A stretch of 64,000 nt of DNA from Dongia deserti (GCF_003574735.1 NZ_QORW01000017.1:1-64000); one strand, 5' to 3'. Positions 8,640-18,400 are shown, counted from the stretch's first letter. Program-made: numbers and translations. Notes: generated by a model from the letters alone, not told the origin.

Positions 8640-9835
8640 CGGTCGGTTGCTTCGGTATCTGACGATTGACGCTGGTCCGTTCTTGGCGCCGTCCAGACGA
8701 CCCAGCACAATCAAGGGAGATGAACCGGTTAGGCCGCGCTCCGGCCCGCGATGCAGGCTTACGTCACAGAGCAGCGTCCGCCAACATGTCTGACGGTGAT
8801 TTTATAAAATTTCAATGGCTTGGCGGTCTCGTGGCTGGGGGACTAGGATTTCCCAGTCATGTTTTCGCCTAGTCTTTTCAATGGCTTAGATGACCACTCA
8901 AGCGGCGATTCGCGCCCCGAACGCGGCAAAGGTGGACCACTGAGGTGGACCAGTCAAGCATCTGGATACGGGTTCTAACCCTGCGTAACCGGATCATGGT
9001 TTGGGGTTGTGTCCAGCGTAATCTGGCTACGAGGGTGGCCATCCGCGATCGAGCAATCCGCCACCCATGGCCTGAACCGATGCATGTGATCGAGGTGCGC
9101 GAGTGCAGGATCGTGCGCGTCGAGGCCTGGATGCTCGCGGTCTAGGAGAGGTGGACGAAGCACGGGAACAATTCGAGTTCGTGCTTGGTGCTAGAAACAC
9201 ATCTCCCCGGCATGCGATCGACGCTCAGACACTGCGTTGCTCGCCACGTTCCATCGATTGTGACAGCGCTCGCGGTTACTGGTAGCTATCGGCCGAACCG
9301 CCGCCATCAGGAAAGGTCAGCTGTCGGAGGTGAAACCCGACCTATGGCACACGTGCCTGGAATGTCTCTGCCTGACCCTGAGCGGTCATTTGCCAGCAAG
9401 CGCAGGACGAGGGAGAAGCCTGGTATCACCAGGAAGACCAGACGCCGGACAATCCCCTTCGCTTGTGTGCTTCCTCTTTCCATCTTTGCAAGTGTCGCCG
9501 ATGCACTACCGCGTCGCCGAGCGCGGCTCCGTGCAATTGGAGGCATCGAGACACCCACAAAGGTGACCGGTCTCTGCATCTTAGTTCGCGGCAAGTTTCT
9601 CGATTGACGGTCTGTCCTTGAGGGCAAATGCCAAACTCACGGTGAACATGCTGCCCGCGCTCATCGGCATAATGGTCGAGCCAGCTCTGCTGTGTGCTGA
9701 TGGTGTGCTTAAGAGCAAATCGGCACGGCGCCGGTAAGTCTCGACTAAGCTACGTCCCGACTTGATATTCGGTCGCTCATATCCAGCTGGACACTATTCG
9801 TGCTGCCAAACGCGCCTCCAGTGGTGGCTAACCGC
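8640..9835. other. Long region without a convincing gene
   Basis: About 1.2 kb between the cyclase and the first small gene of the island. The short open frames on both strands show no domain, no good ribosome-binding site and atypical composition. It contains the leftmost copy of the tRNA-Gln 3'-end repeat, listed separately. It reads as eroded DNA at an island edge. Confidence 0.5.
8831..8850 (+). repeat. Leftmost tRNA-Gln 3'-end repeat, putative distal attachment site
   Basis: Twenty bases identical to the 3' end of the tRNA-Gln gene plus one flanking base (44025-44044), in the same orientation. The match stops exactly after GGATT. A third copy of 18 bases is at 30252-30269. Integrases that target tRNA genes leave such a duplicate at the far end of the inserted DNA. 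I read this as the outer boundary of the compound island. Confidence 0.7.
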
Positions 9836-10018
9836 TCACGCGCAATAGCTTCGCAGACGAGCGAGAGTGTTCAGAGTTGCTCTCAAGAGACGCTCTGTTG
9901 CATCTGTCGATATTCCCTCCGCCGCCTGCTCGTCAATCATAGCTCTGAGGTCGATAGCCAGTCGCTCTCCCTCTAAAAGGTGCTGTCGCGCGCGTTCCGT
10001 CTGAGTTAGAGCGTCCAT
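9836..10018 (-). CDS. Small hypothetical protein (60 aa), helical
   Basis: A 60-residue acidic/basic helical protein (EGERLAIDLRAMIDEQAAEG in its middle). It resembles small alphaproteobacterial proteins that pattern as ERHIxEGExR...LxxDGxDTxxAxxLL, of unknown function. No membrane segment or signal is present. Its position within a cluster of small orphan genes suggests accessory cargo. Identity rests on pattern resemblance only. Confidence 0.5.
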   Translation of the reverse strand: MDALTQTERARQHLLEGERLAIDLRAMIDEQAAEGISTDATERLLRATLNTLARLRSYCA

Positions 10019-10031
10019 GCGGCGTTAGTCC

Positions 10032-10415
10032 TCAGTGCTCTTCATGGGGGCATATTTGATGCCCGTCGGGTCGCCTGAGAATGACCTCCACTCGATGTCC
10101 GTCTTTGGCCTTGGCGTTAGCCGTTTGCTGAGCGTCATCGAGGGCTTCTGTCTGCTGCCGAATGCCTTCAAGTGGCGACTGAGGTGAAGGACGCGCCAAT
10201 ACCCGCGGTGCCTGACCACTCATAGAGTAGTTGGCTGGATACGCGCTGCTGACGCAGTTTCCCAATCTTTTCGCTCGATCCTGGAACGCACGTTCCAGGT
10301 CGAGGGCTCCTTGGACCGGTGAAATCGCAGGCTTTGTCGTTCTATTCTGGCCAAACGTCTCGTCGATATGCTGCTGCAGGGTCTTGCGCAAACAGGCCTC
10401 TCTAACGGCAGCCAT
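10032..10415 (-). CDS. Possible hypothetical protein (127 aa)
   Basis: An open frame of 127 residues beginning MAAVREACLRKTLQQHIDET, just upstream of the 60-residue gene on the same strand. No domain is recognised and the C-terminal half is low-complexity and hydrophilic. It may be a real unknown gene or a chance frame in eroding DNA. I include it because no better coding frame occupies the interval. Confidence 0.3.
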   Translation of the reverse strand: MAAVREACLRKTLQQHIDETFGQNRTTKPAISPVQGALDLERAFQDRAKRLGNCVSSAYPANYSMSGQAPRVLARPSPQSPLEGIRQQTEALDDAQQTANAKAKDGHRVEVILRRPDGHQICPHEEH

Positions 10416-10449
10416 AACTGGCTACCTTGTGAAGTGCACTCGCTCCCTC

Positions 10450-10545
10450 TCAGAGGACTCCCAAGTTGATGAGAGCGATAACGAGAACGACCGCAAAGAT
10501 GAATGCTAGGAGAGGCTCCAGCACAATTGAAAGCGCCTTTCGCAT
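10450..10545 (-). CDS. Tiny membrane peptide (31 aa), family member 1
   Basis: A 31-residue peptide starting MRKALSIVLEPLLAF and ending VVLVIALINLGVL, essentially one transmembrane helix. Its ATG lies two bases after the stop of the zinc-ribbon gene upstream, suggesting coupled translation. It is clearly similar to the tiny membrane protein at 12788-12916 (shared MRK at the start, and LINLGV in the helix), which argues that both are real genes. Function unknown. Confidence 0.55.
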   Translation of the reverse strand: MRKALSIVLEPLLAFIFAVVLVIALINLGVL

Positions 10546-10547
10546 GG

Positions 10548-10721
10548 TCAGCGCAACTTGCGACAAGGTTCGATCGAGCCGGTCCGCCATGCAGAAGTGG
10601 CCTTACAGCGCGGACAGACCCTATTGCCGACCCAGGCGCTATCGAACGAGTTGCTACAACTGAGACAGAGCCGATTCTCGCGCTTGAATGCCACAGATTC
10701 CAATTCAGCCTCTCTCGCCAT
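10548..10721 (-). CDS. Small zinc-ribbon protein (57 aa)
   Basis: A 57-residue protein with two CxxC pairs, CLSC near residue 19 and CPRC near 36, spaced 13 residues apart (SNSFDSAWVGNRV), the layout of a zinc ribbon. Such short ribbons are often DNA/RNA-binding or chaperone-like; none is assigned here. A damaged relative lies at 13717-13935 with FDGAWAGKRICLRC. It is followed two bases later by a tiny membrane peptide on the same strand. Confidence 0.6.
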   Translation of the reverse strand: MAREAELESVAFKRENRLCLSCSNSFDSAWVGNRVCPRCKATSAWRTGSIEPCRKLR

Positions 10722-11037
10722 GATCTATACATGGGCGCGCGTCTTAGGCTTAGCCATGATTCTTTTGCCGATAAGGAAGCGTCCGCGCACATTTGCCGAG
10801 GAAACCGCGGAGCACCGCGACACTTACGTCCGCGACCGAACGCGACCACGAGTGGTGATCCCTCAATCGCATTGACTTGGCGACAGCCGTGGTAACGATG
10901 ATTCCAGTCGGCGGCTGATGGGCCGGCGATTCCGAATTTGGTTGACGGTTTCTCCCCCGACACCGTCGATTTTGGCGGCGAGGCGCTGTCCCCCAAAGCC
11001 TCGCCGCCTTCCTTTCTTGCGAATTCGGCAAGGGAGG
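10722..11037. other. Intergenic region
   Basis: About 315 bases with overlapping short frames on both strands but no recognised product. It would include the promoter of the minus-strand zinc-ribbon gene. Confidence 0.4.
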
Positions 11038-11544
11038 TTAGGGGAATAGACGGAGTGAAGTAAGTGTTGCAGTGCCCGAGCCAGCCTTGTTTGGAGCAAT
11101 CGTAAGGCGGAAATGGCTCAGCTGGTTGAGATTGAGCCGCTGTTCTTCGCGCTAGTAGGTGGCTCCCTTGGGGCTGAAGGTGTACTCCTGAACCAGAACT
11201 TGGCGGTACGTTCGGCCTCCATCGTCAGAGACTTCCACGCGTACCTCCTGAGTGCGCTCGCGCAGCGCCTCTTCGGCCTCATACACGAGCCGGGAAATGG
11301 TCTGCGCTTGATCAAACTCCACCACGATTTGCTCGATCGCATTGGGGTGTGCGCCGATCCAACGCGTAGCTCCGGGGCCGGACCGCCCGTCTAGCAGATG
11401 TTCGACTGGGTGAGCGGGATCCTCCGATGAGTAAGCGATCGTCGCGCAGCTGGCGACGTCGACTTCGTCCGCCGCACGGGCACTCCGCGCCCCGCCTGGT
11501 TCTAGTTGTCGCTTACGAAGGCCAGATGAGTGTGGGTCACTCAT
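11038..11544 (-). pseudogene. Discoidin (F5/8C)-like protein interrupted by an amber codon
   Basis: Reading from 11544 the frame encodes a beta-rich domain (VEHLLDGRSGPGATRWIG, then VEVSDDGGRTYRQVLVQEY) that resembles a galactose-binding-like/discoidin fold. It meets TAG at 11152-11154, but the same frame then continues with sensible sequence (REEQRLNLNQLSHFRLTI ... SLRLFP) to TAA at 11038-11040. The simplest reading is a single CAG-to-TAG change in an otherwise intact 168-residue gene. Either the gene is recently inactivated or this is a sequencing error. Function is unknown; family proteins are assumed to bind sugars or glycans. Confidence 0.6.
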
Positions 11545-11661
11545 GGAATACCTGCCTACTTCTCATACTTATGATACCTACTTGGGCACTTCCGACACGG
11601 AATTTCATCTCCTCCGTCCACGGGCTCGTCCACTGGAGCGGGGGCTGAGCCGCAATGGGCT

Positions 11662-12258
11662 CTAGGTCAACAGTCGCTCCAACACGTCTGTCGCTCTTAT
11701 CGTCGCCCAAACGGTCGCCGACGTGATGGCAAGGGAAACGAGAGCGGTGCCCAGAGAGATGCAAAGCAGTGCGCCGTCTTCTTCGAGATATGCAAACGAT
11801 ATCAGCATGATGACAAGAGCGGGAATGATGTGGCTAAAGGGGAATGGCGAAAAGAGGGTTACGGCCAACAGGAGAACGACGAGACCGACGATGCGCTTGG
11901 TTGTTTCAAATGGGGTGCGCCAGCGCGGATGGATGATCTTCTCCATGCGCTTCAGGAGCGGAATGGTTCGATGAACCAGACGGACAACCTGCCGTGTCGG
12001 GACGCGGCGAGAAGTGATGAAACGCGGCAGACCGGGACTGTCGCGCCCTAGGATCATCTGGGCTGCCAGAAACCCAAGCAAGATGCCGATGAATATCGCT
12101 GCTCCCGGGACCAGGGCTGCAAGCGCCATGATAAGCATCACTAGACCGAACGAACGCTCTTGCAGGCTGCTTGTCAACCATGCCAGCGTCACGTGATCCG
12201 GCGGCGCCTCCTTGACCAATTCCTCAAGCGCGACGGATGTCGGGACGTGCGGCTCCAT
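11662..12258 (-). CDS. exoD: ExoD-family exopolysaccharide synthesis protein
   Basis: A 198-residue inner-membrane protein with several hydrophobic helices (for example GLVMLIMALAALVPGAAIF and IVGLVVLLLAVTLFSPFPF) in the pattern of ExoD proteins, first known from rhizobial exopolysaccharide and alkaline-stress tolerance work. The family often shows PxxR and LGRxxPxLP-type motifs, here ILGRDSPGLPRFI. I use the ATG at 12258 (MEPHVPTS); the longer upstream frame has an unrelated basic N-terminus. It lies beside a sodium/proton antiporter remnant and fits an envelope/alkali stress theme in this region. Confidence 0.8.
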   Translation of the reverse strand: MEPHVPTSVALEELVKEAPPDHVTLAWLTSSLQERSFGLVMLIMALAALVPGAAIFIGILLGFLAAQMILGRDSPGLPRFITSRRVPTRQVVRLVHRTIPLLKRMEKIIHPRWRTPFETTKRIVGLVVLLLAVTLFSPFPFSHIIPALVIMLISFAYLEEDGALLCISLGTALVSLAITSATVWATIRATDVLERLLT

Positions 12259-12307
12259 GTCTCGGTTGCCCACTGCATAGTTAAAAGCTCTCGCCTTTGG
12301 CGGGCTC

Positions 12308-12463
12308 TCACCGGTCTTCCTCGACTGACGACGCGCTGGCCTGGGCGTGCTTGGAGCGCGCCTCTTCGAGGTCGAGCTCACGCTCGATGCGTCGACGCGC
12401 TTCATCGGTGATGCGGTTGCTCTCGTAGAGCCCGGTTATCGCTGTTCGCTCCAGCGGAAGCGC
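12308..12463 (-). pseudogene. C-terminal remnant of a Na+/H+ antiporter
   Basis: A 51-codon open segment encodes ERTAITGLYESNRITDEARR, then RIERELDLEEARSKHAQA, and ends normally. This helical tail (short-chain ...ITDEARRRIERELDLEEAR) is characteristic of the cytoplasmic end of CPA1/NhaP-type antiporters. The transmembrane part is absent upstream, where an in-frame stop is met. It is therefore the leftover 3' end of a deleted transporter gene, oriented like exoD. Confidence 0.5.
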
Positions 12464-12521
12464 TCATCGAATCCATGGGGCACCGCGGCAGTCGAAAGAC
12501 GTGAAGAGCGATATCCGTCCC

Positions 12522-12659
12522 TCAGCTGCCGAAAAGCAAGCTCTGCGGGAGAATGTTGCCAATCAAGCCGGAATAGAAGAGTGCGAGGGACGTCACAGCG
12601 ATCAATATCGCTGCGACAGCCGTCTTAACTGCCAAGGATCTAAGTCTATAGAACAGCAC
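12522..12659 (-). CDS. Possible small membrane protein (45 aa)
   Basis: A GTG-started 45-residue frame with one strong hydrophobic helix (VKTAVAAILIAVTSLALFYS) and a short tail. There is no clear ribosome-binding site and no family match. It lies in a group of tiny membrane-peptide genes on the same strand, which is the main reason to list it. Confidence 0.35.
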   Translation of the reverse strand: MLFYRLRSLAVKTAVAAILIAVTSLALFYSGLIGNILPQSLLFGS

Positions 12660-12787
12660 AGATTCGTTTACCGATATGTCGAGCCGCTTAACAGCATATG
12701 GCTACTAGGCGCGCGACTTACGACCTGTCTCTTTCAGGCCAAGATCGGCATGCCAATTGGCGGAGTGAAACAGGTCCTGAACCGACA

Positions 12788-12916
12788 CTACCCACTGAAC
12801 ATCGCATCTTCAATCGAAGGGTGCCATATCACGCCGAGATTGATCAGTGTGATGACGATAACAAATGCAATTACGACTACAGCAATCCCATTGAGCATCA
12901 ATGAACTTACTTTACG
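12788..12916 (-). CDS. Tiny membrane peptide (42-43 aa), family member 2
   Basis: A short protein starting at GTG with GAGGAAG six bases upstream; it reads MRKVSSLMLNGIAVVVIAF and continues to a tail ending DAMFSG. It is a single-span membrane peptide similar to the one at 10450-10545 (MRK start, LINLGV near the helix end). Longer upstream frames exist but look non-coding. Recurrence of the family within 2.5 kb suggests duplicated accessory genes; role unknown. Confidence 0.5.
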   Translation of the reverse strand, partial: RKVSSLMLNGIAVVVIAFVIVITLINLGVIWHPSIEDAMFSG

Positions 12917-13153
12917 CACGTCGGTCTTCCTCGAAAATCGGCTTGAGGCTCCAAGCAGTTTAGGCGGCCGACGAGAGTAGGTGCGTCCAGTGGTCGTAGC
13001 TAAAATACCAGTTTGAGCGAAGCCCAAGCGGATCGCAATCCTCGCTTTAGTCGTCATCCTGGATGAAGTTTTCTGCGATCCATGGCCCTTTGAAGATGTG
13101 TCGCGATCGTGACATGAGACCGGCGAAGGGAGTGCCAAAGACGTAGACGCGAA

Positions 13154-13294
13154 CTACCATCTCTTTTTGCCGCGCGCAAAAGTCTCCAGCTGAGATTGAG
13201 GGATTGATGACGTAGCTGTGGAGCTGACGATCTTCGGCTTCGTCTGCTTGGGCTTCTTCGGCTCACGATTGCTTCGCTTTTGACCTTTACTCAT
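13154..13294 (-). CDS. Small lysine/arginine-rich protein (46 aa)
   Basis: A 46-residue basic protein beginning MSKGQKRSNREPKKPKQTKP with a strong AGGAG site seven bases before its ATG. Very similar starts (MSKGQ..NKE.KKPK) occur in many alphaproteobacterial small proteins of unknown function. The charge suggests nucleic-acid binding or an unstructured tail. It is followed on the same strand by tiny membrane-peptide genes. Confidence 0.6.
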   Translation of the reverse strand: MSKGQKRSNREPKKPKQTKPKIVSSTATSSIPQSQLETFARGKKRW

Positions 13295-13377
13295 TGTGCG
13301 CTCCTATGATTTGACGTGCTGTTTCAAGCAGATGCCCTTATTTGACTGCGCGGCATGGGGGCGACCGAATTACGGAA

Positions 13378-13644
13378 CTACTTTATGTCCGAGGCCGCCA
13401 GTGTGTACGAACCCCTGCGATTGCGAGAATAAACCCGGCCTGCCGCCCTAAATATCCGATCGCGGTGGACATCAAATGCATTAAGCAGCCCCGGCTCATC
13501 TCTTGTAGCCTTCGGATCTATGCGGCACAGCGCGCCGGCCTCTACAAAAAAGGGAATCTCAAGCGCTTCATCGTACGCCCAGAAGCGCACGCAATGCTGC
13601 CTAGCGTCATAGCTGCGGCTTTGGTTGGGAAAACTGAGTGCCAT
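13378..13644 (-). CDS. DUF1488-family protein
   Basis: About 88 residues: LSFPNQSRSYD at the start, VRFWAYD near residue 20, FFVEAGAL near 33, and a closing FDVHRDRIFRAAGRVYSR...SYTLAASDI pattern, all matching DUF1488, a small domain widespread in proteobacteria with no assigned function. I use the second Met (MALSFPN). A more divergent relative lies at 14048-14320 on the other strand. Neighbours are other short accessory genes. Confidence 0.75.
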   Translation of the reverse strand: MALSFPNQSRSYDARQHCVRFWAYDEALEIPFFVEAGALCRIDPKATRDEPGLLNAFDVHRDRIFRAAGRVYSRNRRGSYTLAASDIK

Positions 13645-13716
13645 TTGAGCCACCGTAGCCCCTTTCCTCGTCAGAGTCCGATTTCATCGCAGCGGCGGGC
13701 TGGCGACACGATCGAT

Positions 13717-13935
13717 TCAAACCGCTCGCGCGCAGGTCAGAGAGATGCTGTCTTTGCAGCGCAGGCAAATTCGCTTGCCCGCCCATGCGCCGTCGAAAGC
13801 CATGTTGTACCTGAGGCACGTTCGGGACCAGCGCTGATATTCGTCCGATTCCCGAACGCGATTGCTTATCGCTAACCGTATATGGGTACGTTGTGGCTGG
13901 TTTGTAAGCATAAATCCCATCCCTGGTCCCGTCAC
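13717..13935 (-). pseudogene. Degraded zinc-ribbon relative
   Basis: The frame contains TCLRYNMAFDGAWAGKRIC followed by LRCK, closely like the intact ribbon at 10548-10721 (CLSC...FDSAWVGNRVCPRCK), but the first CxxC pair reads CLRY, so a zinc ligand is lost. The upstream part does not look like a normal N-terminus. I read it as a decaying paralogue; a functional variant cannot be excluded. Confidence 0.4.
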
Positions 13936-14047
13936 TGTGGCGCAAGTCGACTGGCAGATTGGTTCCCCTGGTTTCCATATCCCGAAGTAACCATATACCC
14001 GAAGGTAACAAGATGACGAAGCACATGGGGGTGATTCAGGAGGCGGA

Positions 14048-14320
14048 ATGCTCCAGTTCGAGGACGGATATACCGGGGATCAGTCAGGAGTTCGTGTCGC
14101 TGCGCATGACGGAGGACGACGTGTCCTATTCAGGGTCGACAAGCAGACCGTTATCGGAGCGTTGGGGCTTCAGCCGCGTCGACGCGAGCTATTTGAGGTC
14201 TTGCTGAAAGACCATATGGAAGACATACGGTGCGGCTGCGAACGTGCCTACTCGGGTGCTCCGAATCATGACAATCTCACAATCATCAGAGTGGAAGAGC
14301 GTCATTTCGGGCACTGTTGA
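14048..14320 (+). CDS. Divergent DUF1488-like protein
   Basis: A 90-residue protein with a strong ribosome-binding site (CAGGAGGCGGA before ATG). The order LQFEDG... VRVAAHDGGRRVLFRVDK... then HMEDIRCGCERAY and a closing IIRVEERHF strand matches the beta-beta-alpha layout of DUF1488, but identity to the copy at 13378 is low. Function unknown. Confidence 0.55.
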   Translation: MLQFEDGYTGDQSGVRVAAHDGGRRVLFRVDKQTVIGALGLQPRRRELFEVLLKDHMEDIRCGCERAYSGAPNHDNLTIIRVEERHFGHC

Positions 14321-14646
14321 AATGCGACGCCACTCGACGTCGGGATCCAGAGTTCAGATCGTCCCAACAATGCTCGATAGGGGAACTCTAGCCGTCGAGA
14401 TGTGAGCTCTCGCGCTGTTCGCGCGGAGCCTGCGGCTTTGGTTTCGACACTGCATGCCAACTGTCTCCTATTGAACAGCGCTTGCTTTTTATCCGCGTAG
14501 AATCTGGGCACGTTCGCGAAAAACCGTTGAGCGTGCACTATCGCAGGCAGCGTGCCCATCGTGCTGATGGCCCGCCAAACCCCGCGTAACACCACGAAAG
14601 TGACGATTGTGAAGCAGTTGGCTTGACAATGGTCAGGAGAACGCAA
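14321..14646. other. Intergenic region
   Basis: About 325 bases with no convincing coding frame on either strand. It precedes the 119-residue gene at 14647 and presumably carries its promoter. Confidence 0.4.
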
Positions 14647-15006
14647 ATGCAAGCGCCAACATGGCTCAAGCCAGGTATCATGGGAGCTGTCGTCGGCGGC
14701 ATCGCCACGATGGTTGTTGGATTTAACTATGGCGGTTGGTATCTCGGTAGTTCCGCCGAGACACTGGCACAGAAACAGTCGACCGCAGCAGTGGTCGAAG
14801 CGCTCGTTCCCATCTGCATCAGTCAATCGCAGATGGATCCGGAAACAGTCGCCAAACTCAAAGCATTCAGCGCGATCAAGTCATCGTACGAACAACGGGA
14901 CTTTGTCATGAAGGCCGGTTGGGCGACGATGCCGGCTGCGGACGCGCCCAATCAGGCTTTGGCATCGGCCTGCGCTGACGTGCTCGCCAAGACGGCGGGA
15001 AGCTGA
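14647..15006 (+). CDS. Hypothetical membrane-anchored protein (119 aa)
   Basis: A 119-residue protein with an AGGAGA site just upstream of ATG. An N-terminal hydrophobic helix (KPGIMGAVVGGIATMVVGF) is followed by GGWYLGSSAETLAQKQ and a probable periplasmic domain with two cysteines (VPICI and ASACADVLA) that could pair. This pattern recurs in conserved hypothetical proteins of rhizobia and relatives. No enzymatic motif is visible. Confidence 0.65.
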   Translation: MQAPTWLKPGIMGAVVGGIATMVVGFNYGGWYLGSSAETLAQKQSTAAVVEALVPICISQSQMDPETVAKLKAFSAIKSSYEQRDFVMKAGWATMPAADAPNQALASACADVLAKTAGS

Positions 15007-15472
15007 CGAAGCGGCCAAACGCGGCCAGCGCGATGCACCCGCCCAGCGCGGCGAAGCGCTGATCGAAGTTATTCCAGAGGGCTCTTGCTGCGGCCCCGTA
15101 TCGCCGGTGGCGTAGCGCATATTCATCGATTGACGATGATGTTCGAAGCGCGTTCCGGCAGCGGGTGGCCGCGCCTCCATCTCAAACCCGGAACGGAGCG
15201 AAGAGGGCCTGACCACAGGCTTGCCTGTGCCGCGTGTCGCCCTCTGGCCGCGAGCGGTCATATTCCATTCAATCCTCCAACCAAGCGAGGGATCGCTGTT
15301 TGCGTGCTTCTTGACGGCCTAGGGACCACCCGTGAACGCGGAGTGAAGCGAGCTTTGGTGATTACCGGAAATATGCGCCGAATCCCGCTACTTCCAGGAC
15401 GCGCGCGGCCGGAAGTGATACGATGATCCGGTAAGCTTGCAGGTCGACCGAAATTACTGTTCGCAAGCCGCA
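15007..15472. other. Intergenic region upstream of the glucan synthase gene
   Basis: About 465 bases without a recognised gene. A short minus-strand stretch near 15000-15130 reads like protein (ALWNNFDQRFAALGG) but has no credible start. The promoter of the large downstream gene should lie here. Confidence 0.4.
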
Positions 15473-18400
15473 ATGAGCCGCAGGCTCAGCGCGCGTTCAA
15501 CGCGCGACAGAAAGGCCGTTTTGATAACCTTCTTCCGCCGCGTCTTCGAGCGCGGCCCTCCGTCGTCGCCTTGGGACAGTCTGAAACCGGTTCGCGAAGA
15601 ACTCTTCAGCCTGGAGCGTCTCGAGGAGCACGCTCGAAGCCTTGCGCTCGCGCAGCCTGTGACACCAACGCCGACGAGGGGCTATCCGCTGGCACGCCGC
15701 CTCGCCGACAACGCGGCGGTGCTTTTGAACGCTTACCATGTCAATGCCAAGGCGATCGACGAGGGACGCGCGATCACCCCGGCGGCGGAGTGGCTGGTCG
15801 ACAACTACCATCTCGTCGAAAGGCAGATCCGAGAAATCCGCTCCGATCTTCCGCCCGGCTATTACCGGCAACTACCCAAGCTCGCCGAAGGGCCGTTTGT
15901 AGGATACCCGCGCGTGTTCGGGGTGGCTTGGGCCTTTATTGCCCACACCGACAGCCGGTTCGATGCTGAAGTCCTGTGCCGTTTCGTGAGGGCCTATCAG
16001 CACACCCAGCCCCTAACAATCGGCGAGCTCTGGGCGGTTGCGATCACGCTGCGGATCGTCCTTGTCGAGAATCTCCGCCGGTTGGCAGAGCGAATCGTGA
16101 TTGGTCGCGCCGCACGGCAGGAGGCGGATAACCTTGCCAATCGCCTCCTCGGTGTCGGTGGGTCCGCCGCGGACCCGGTATCAGTGGTGCTCGCCGAGTA
16201 TCATCGCGCGCCGCTGCCGGATGCATTCGCGGTCCAGCTGGTGTACAGGCTGCGGGACCAGGATCCAAGGGTAACTCCAGCGCTGACATGGCTCGACGAG
16301 CGTCTGGCGGCGCAGGGGACAACAGCCGACGCCGTGGTGCGCGATGAACACCATAGGCAGGGCGCCGCGAGCGTCACGGTGCGCAACATTATCACCAGCA
16401 TGCGCCTGATTTCCGACGTGGATTGGACGGAGCTGTTCGAACGCGTCAGCCTCGTCGACGAGGTGCTCGCCGCCGGACACGGCTTCTCAAATATGGACTT
16501 CCCGACGCGCAATCTCTATCGCAGCGCCATCGAGGACCTGGCGCGCGGCTCAAACCGCACGGAGATCGAGATCGCGCGCAGGATCGTCCTGGCCGCAGGA
16601 GCGGGGATCTCCGAAGGCGGCGACGGGGACAAAGAGCGCCGCGCCGATCCAGGCTATCACCTCCTCGCTGGTGGACGCCGCGCATTCGAGATCTCAGTCG
16701 ATTACCGGCCGCCGCTGCGCGCCTGGCTCGGACGCCTCAACCGATCTGTCGGCATTGGCGGCTATTTGGGTGCCATCGGTGTCGTCGCGGTAGCGCTTCT
16801 CGCCCTGGTGCTGTCGATCGCTACTGCCAGCGGGCTCGGTGGCGGATGGCTGGGCTTGCTATGCATCTTGGGGGCGATACCCGCCATCGACGCGGCGGTC
16901 GCATTGGTGAATCGCAGCGTGGCGCAGAACTTCGGCTCGACGTTGCTGCCGGCTTTGGAGCTTCGCGAGGGCGTGCCTTCTCACCTGCGCACCATGGTGG
17001 CGGTACCGACGATGCTCGCGACCCGCGCGGCGATCGAGGAGCAGGTCGAGCGGTTGGAGATACATCATCTCGCAAGCCCCGAAGGCGATCTGCATTTTGC
17101 ACTGCTGTCTGACTGGCGGGATGCCGCATCTGAGCATGTCGATGGCGATGAGGACTTGCTTAAGGCCGCGGCAGACGGCATAGCAGAGCTTAACCGCCGT
17201 CATGGGCCGGCGACCGGCGGCCGCCCTCGCTTCCTGCTGTTTCACCGCCGCCGGATCTGGAACGAGAGTGAGGGACGGTGGATCGGCTGGGAACGCAAGC
17301 GCGGCAAGCTTCATGAGCTGAACCGGTTGCTGCGGGGAGCGACCGATACCACGTTCGTGCAGTGGAACGGGCGTTCGCCCAGGGTTCCCGCCAACGTCCG
17401 ATATGTCGTCACTCTCGATGCCGACACCAGATTGCCCCGCGACACGGTGCGCCGGCTGATCGGCAAGATGGCTCACCCACTGAACCGCCCGCGCTTCGAC
17501 GTGGTGGCTGGGAGGGTGGTGGAAGGCTATGCCGTCTTGCAACCACGTGTCACGCCATCGCTGCCCATCGGCCGCGAGGGCTCCCTGTTCCAGCGTGTCT
17601 TTTCCAGCATGGGAGGGATCGACCCCTATGCTGGCGCCGTCTCTGACGTCTACCAGGACTTATTTGGTGAAGGGTCCTACACTGGCAAGGGTATCTACGA
17701 TGTCGATGCATTCGAGTCCGCCCTCGCCGGGCGGGTGCCAGATTCGACACTTCTCAGTCACGATCTGTTCGAGGGTGTTTTCGCCCGCGCCGGTCTCGCC
17801 ACCGATATCGAGGTTGTCGAGGAGTTCCCTGCCCGCTACGACGTTGCCGCCCTGCGTAACCATCGGTGGGCGCGTGGAGACTGGCAGCTCCTGCCATGGA
17901 TATTCGGTCGTGGGCCGCGTGCTCAGGAGGATCACAAGCGAGCTGCGATGCCGGCGATCGGCCGCTGGAAGATGCTGGACAACTTGCGGCGGACGCTGTC
18001 GGCTCCAGCCGCCATCCTCGCCTTGCTGGCTGGATCCGCACTGCCGCCGGAAGCCGCGCTCGTTTGGACCGTGTTTATCGTTTGGACAATCGTGCTGCCT
18101 ACTCTCATCCCGGCCCTCGGCGCGATCATGCCAAGCCGAGCAGGGATTACGATGCGCAGCCACGCACGGGCGTTGGGCAGTGATTTCCGTCTCGCGCTGA
18201 CCCAGTCTGTTCTCCTGATCACGTTCCTCGCCCATCAGGCCTGGCTGATGGGCGATGCGATCGGACGAACCCTGGTCCGGCTGCTGGTCACGCGCCGCCA
18301 TCTGCTTGAATGGGTTACGACCGCCCAAGCGACAATTGGTCCGCGTCTCGACCTTCTCGGTTTTTATCGTCGAATGGCGGGCGCTGTTGCCATTGGCGTT

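Noticed and set aside
8975-9163. Overlapping 60-66-codon frames on both strands
   Set aside because: Both frames are open over the same DNA, neither has a start signal or a recognisable motif.
10220-10996. 258-codon minus-strand frame
   Set aside because: It overlaps, in another frame, the zinc-ribbon and membrane-peptide genes; its own translation is Ser/Arg-rich without any fold-like pattern.
15433-15448. AAGCTT directly followed by GCAGGTCGAC, resembling a trimmed cloning polylinker
   Set aside because: Only 16 bases, with other polylinker sites absent and ordinary genomic sequence on both sides; coincidence is more likely than vector contamination.
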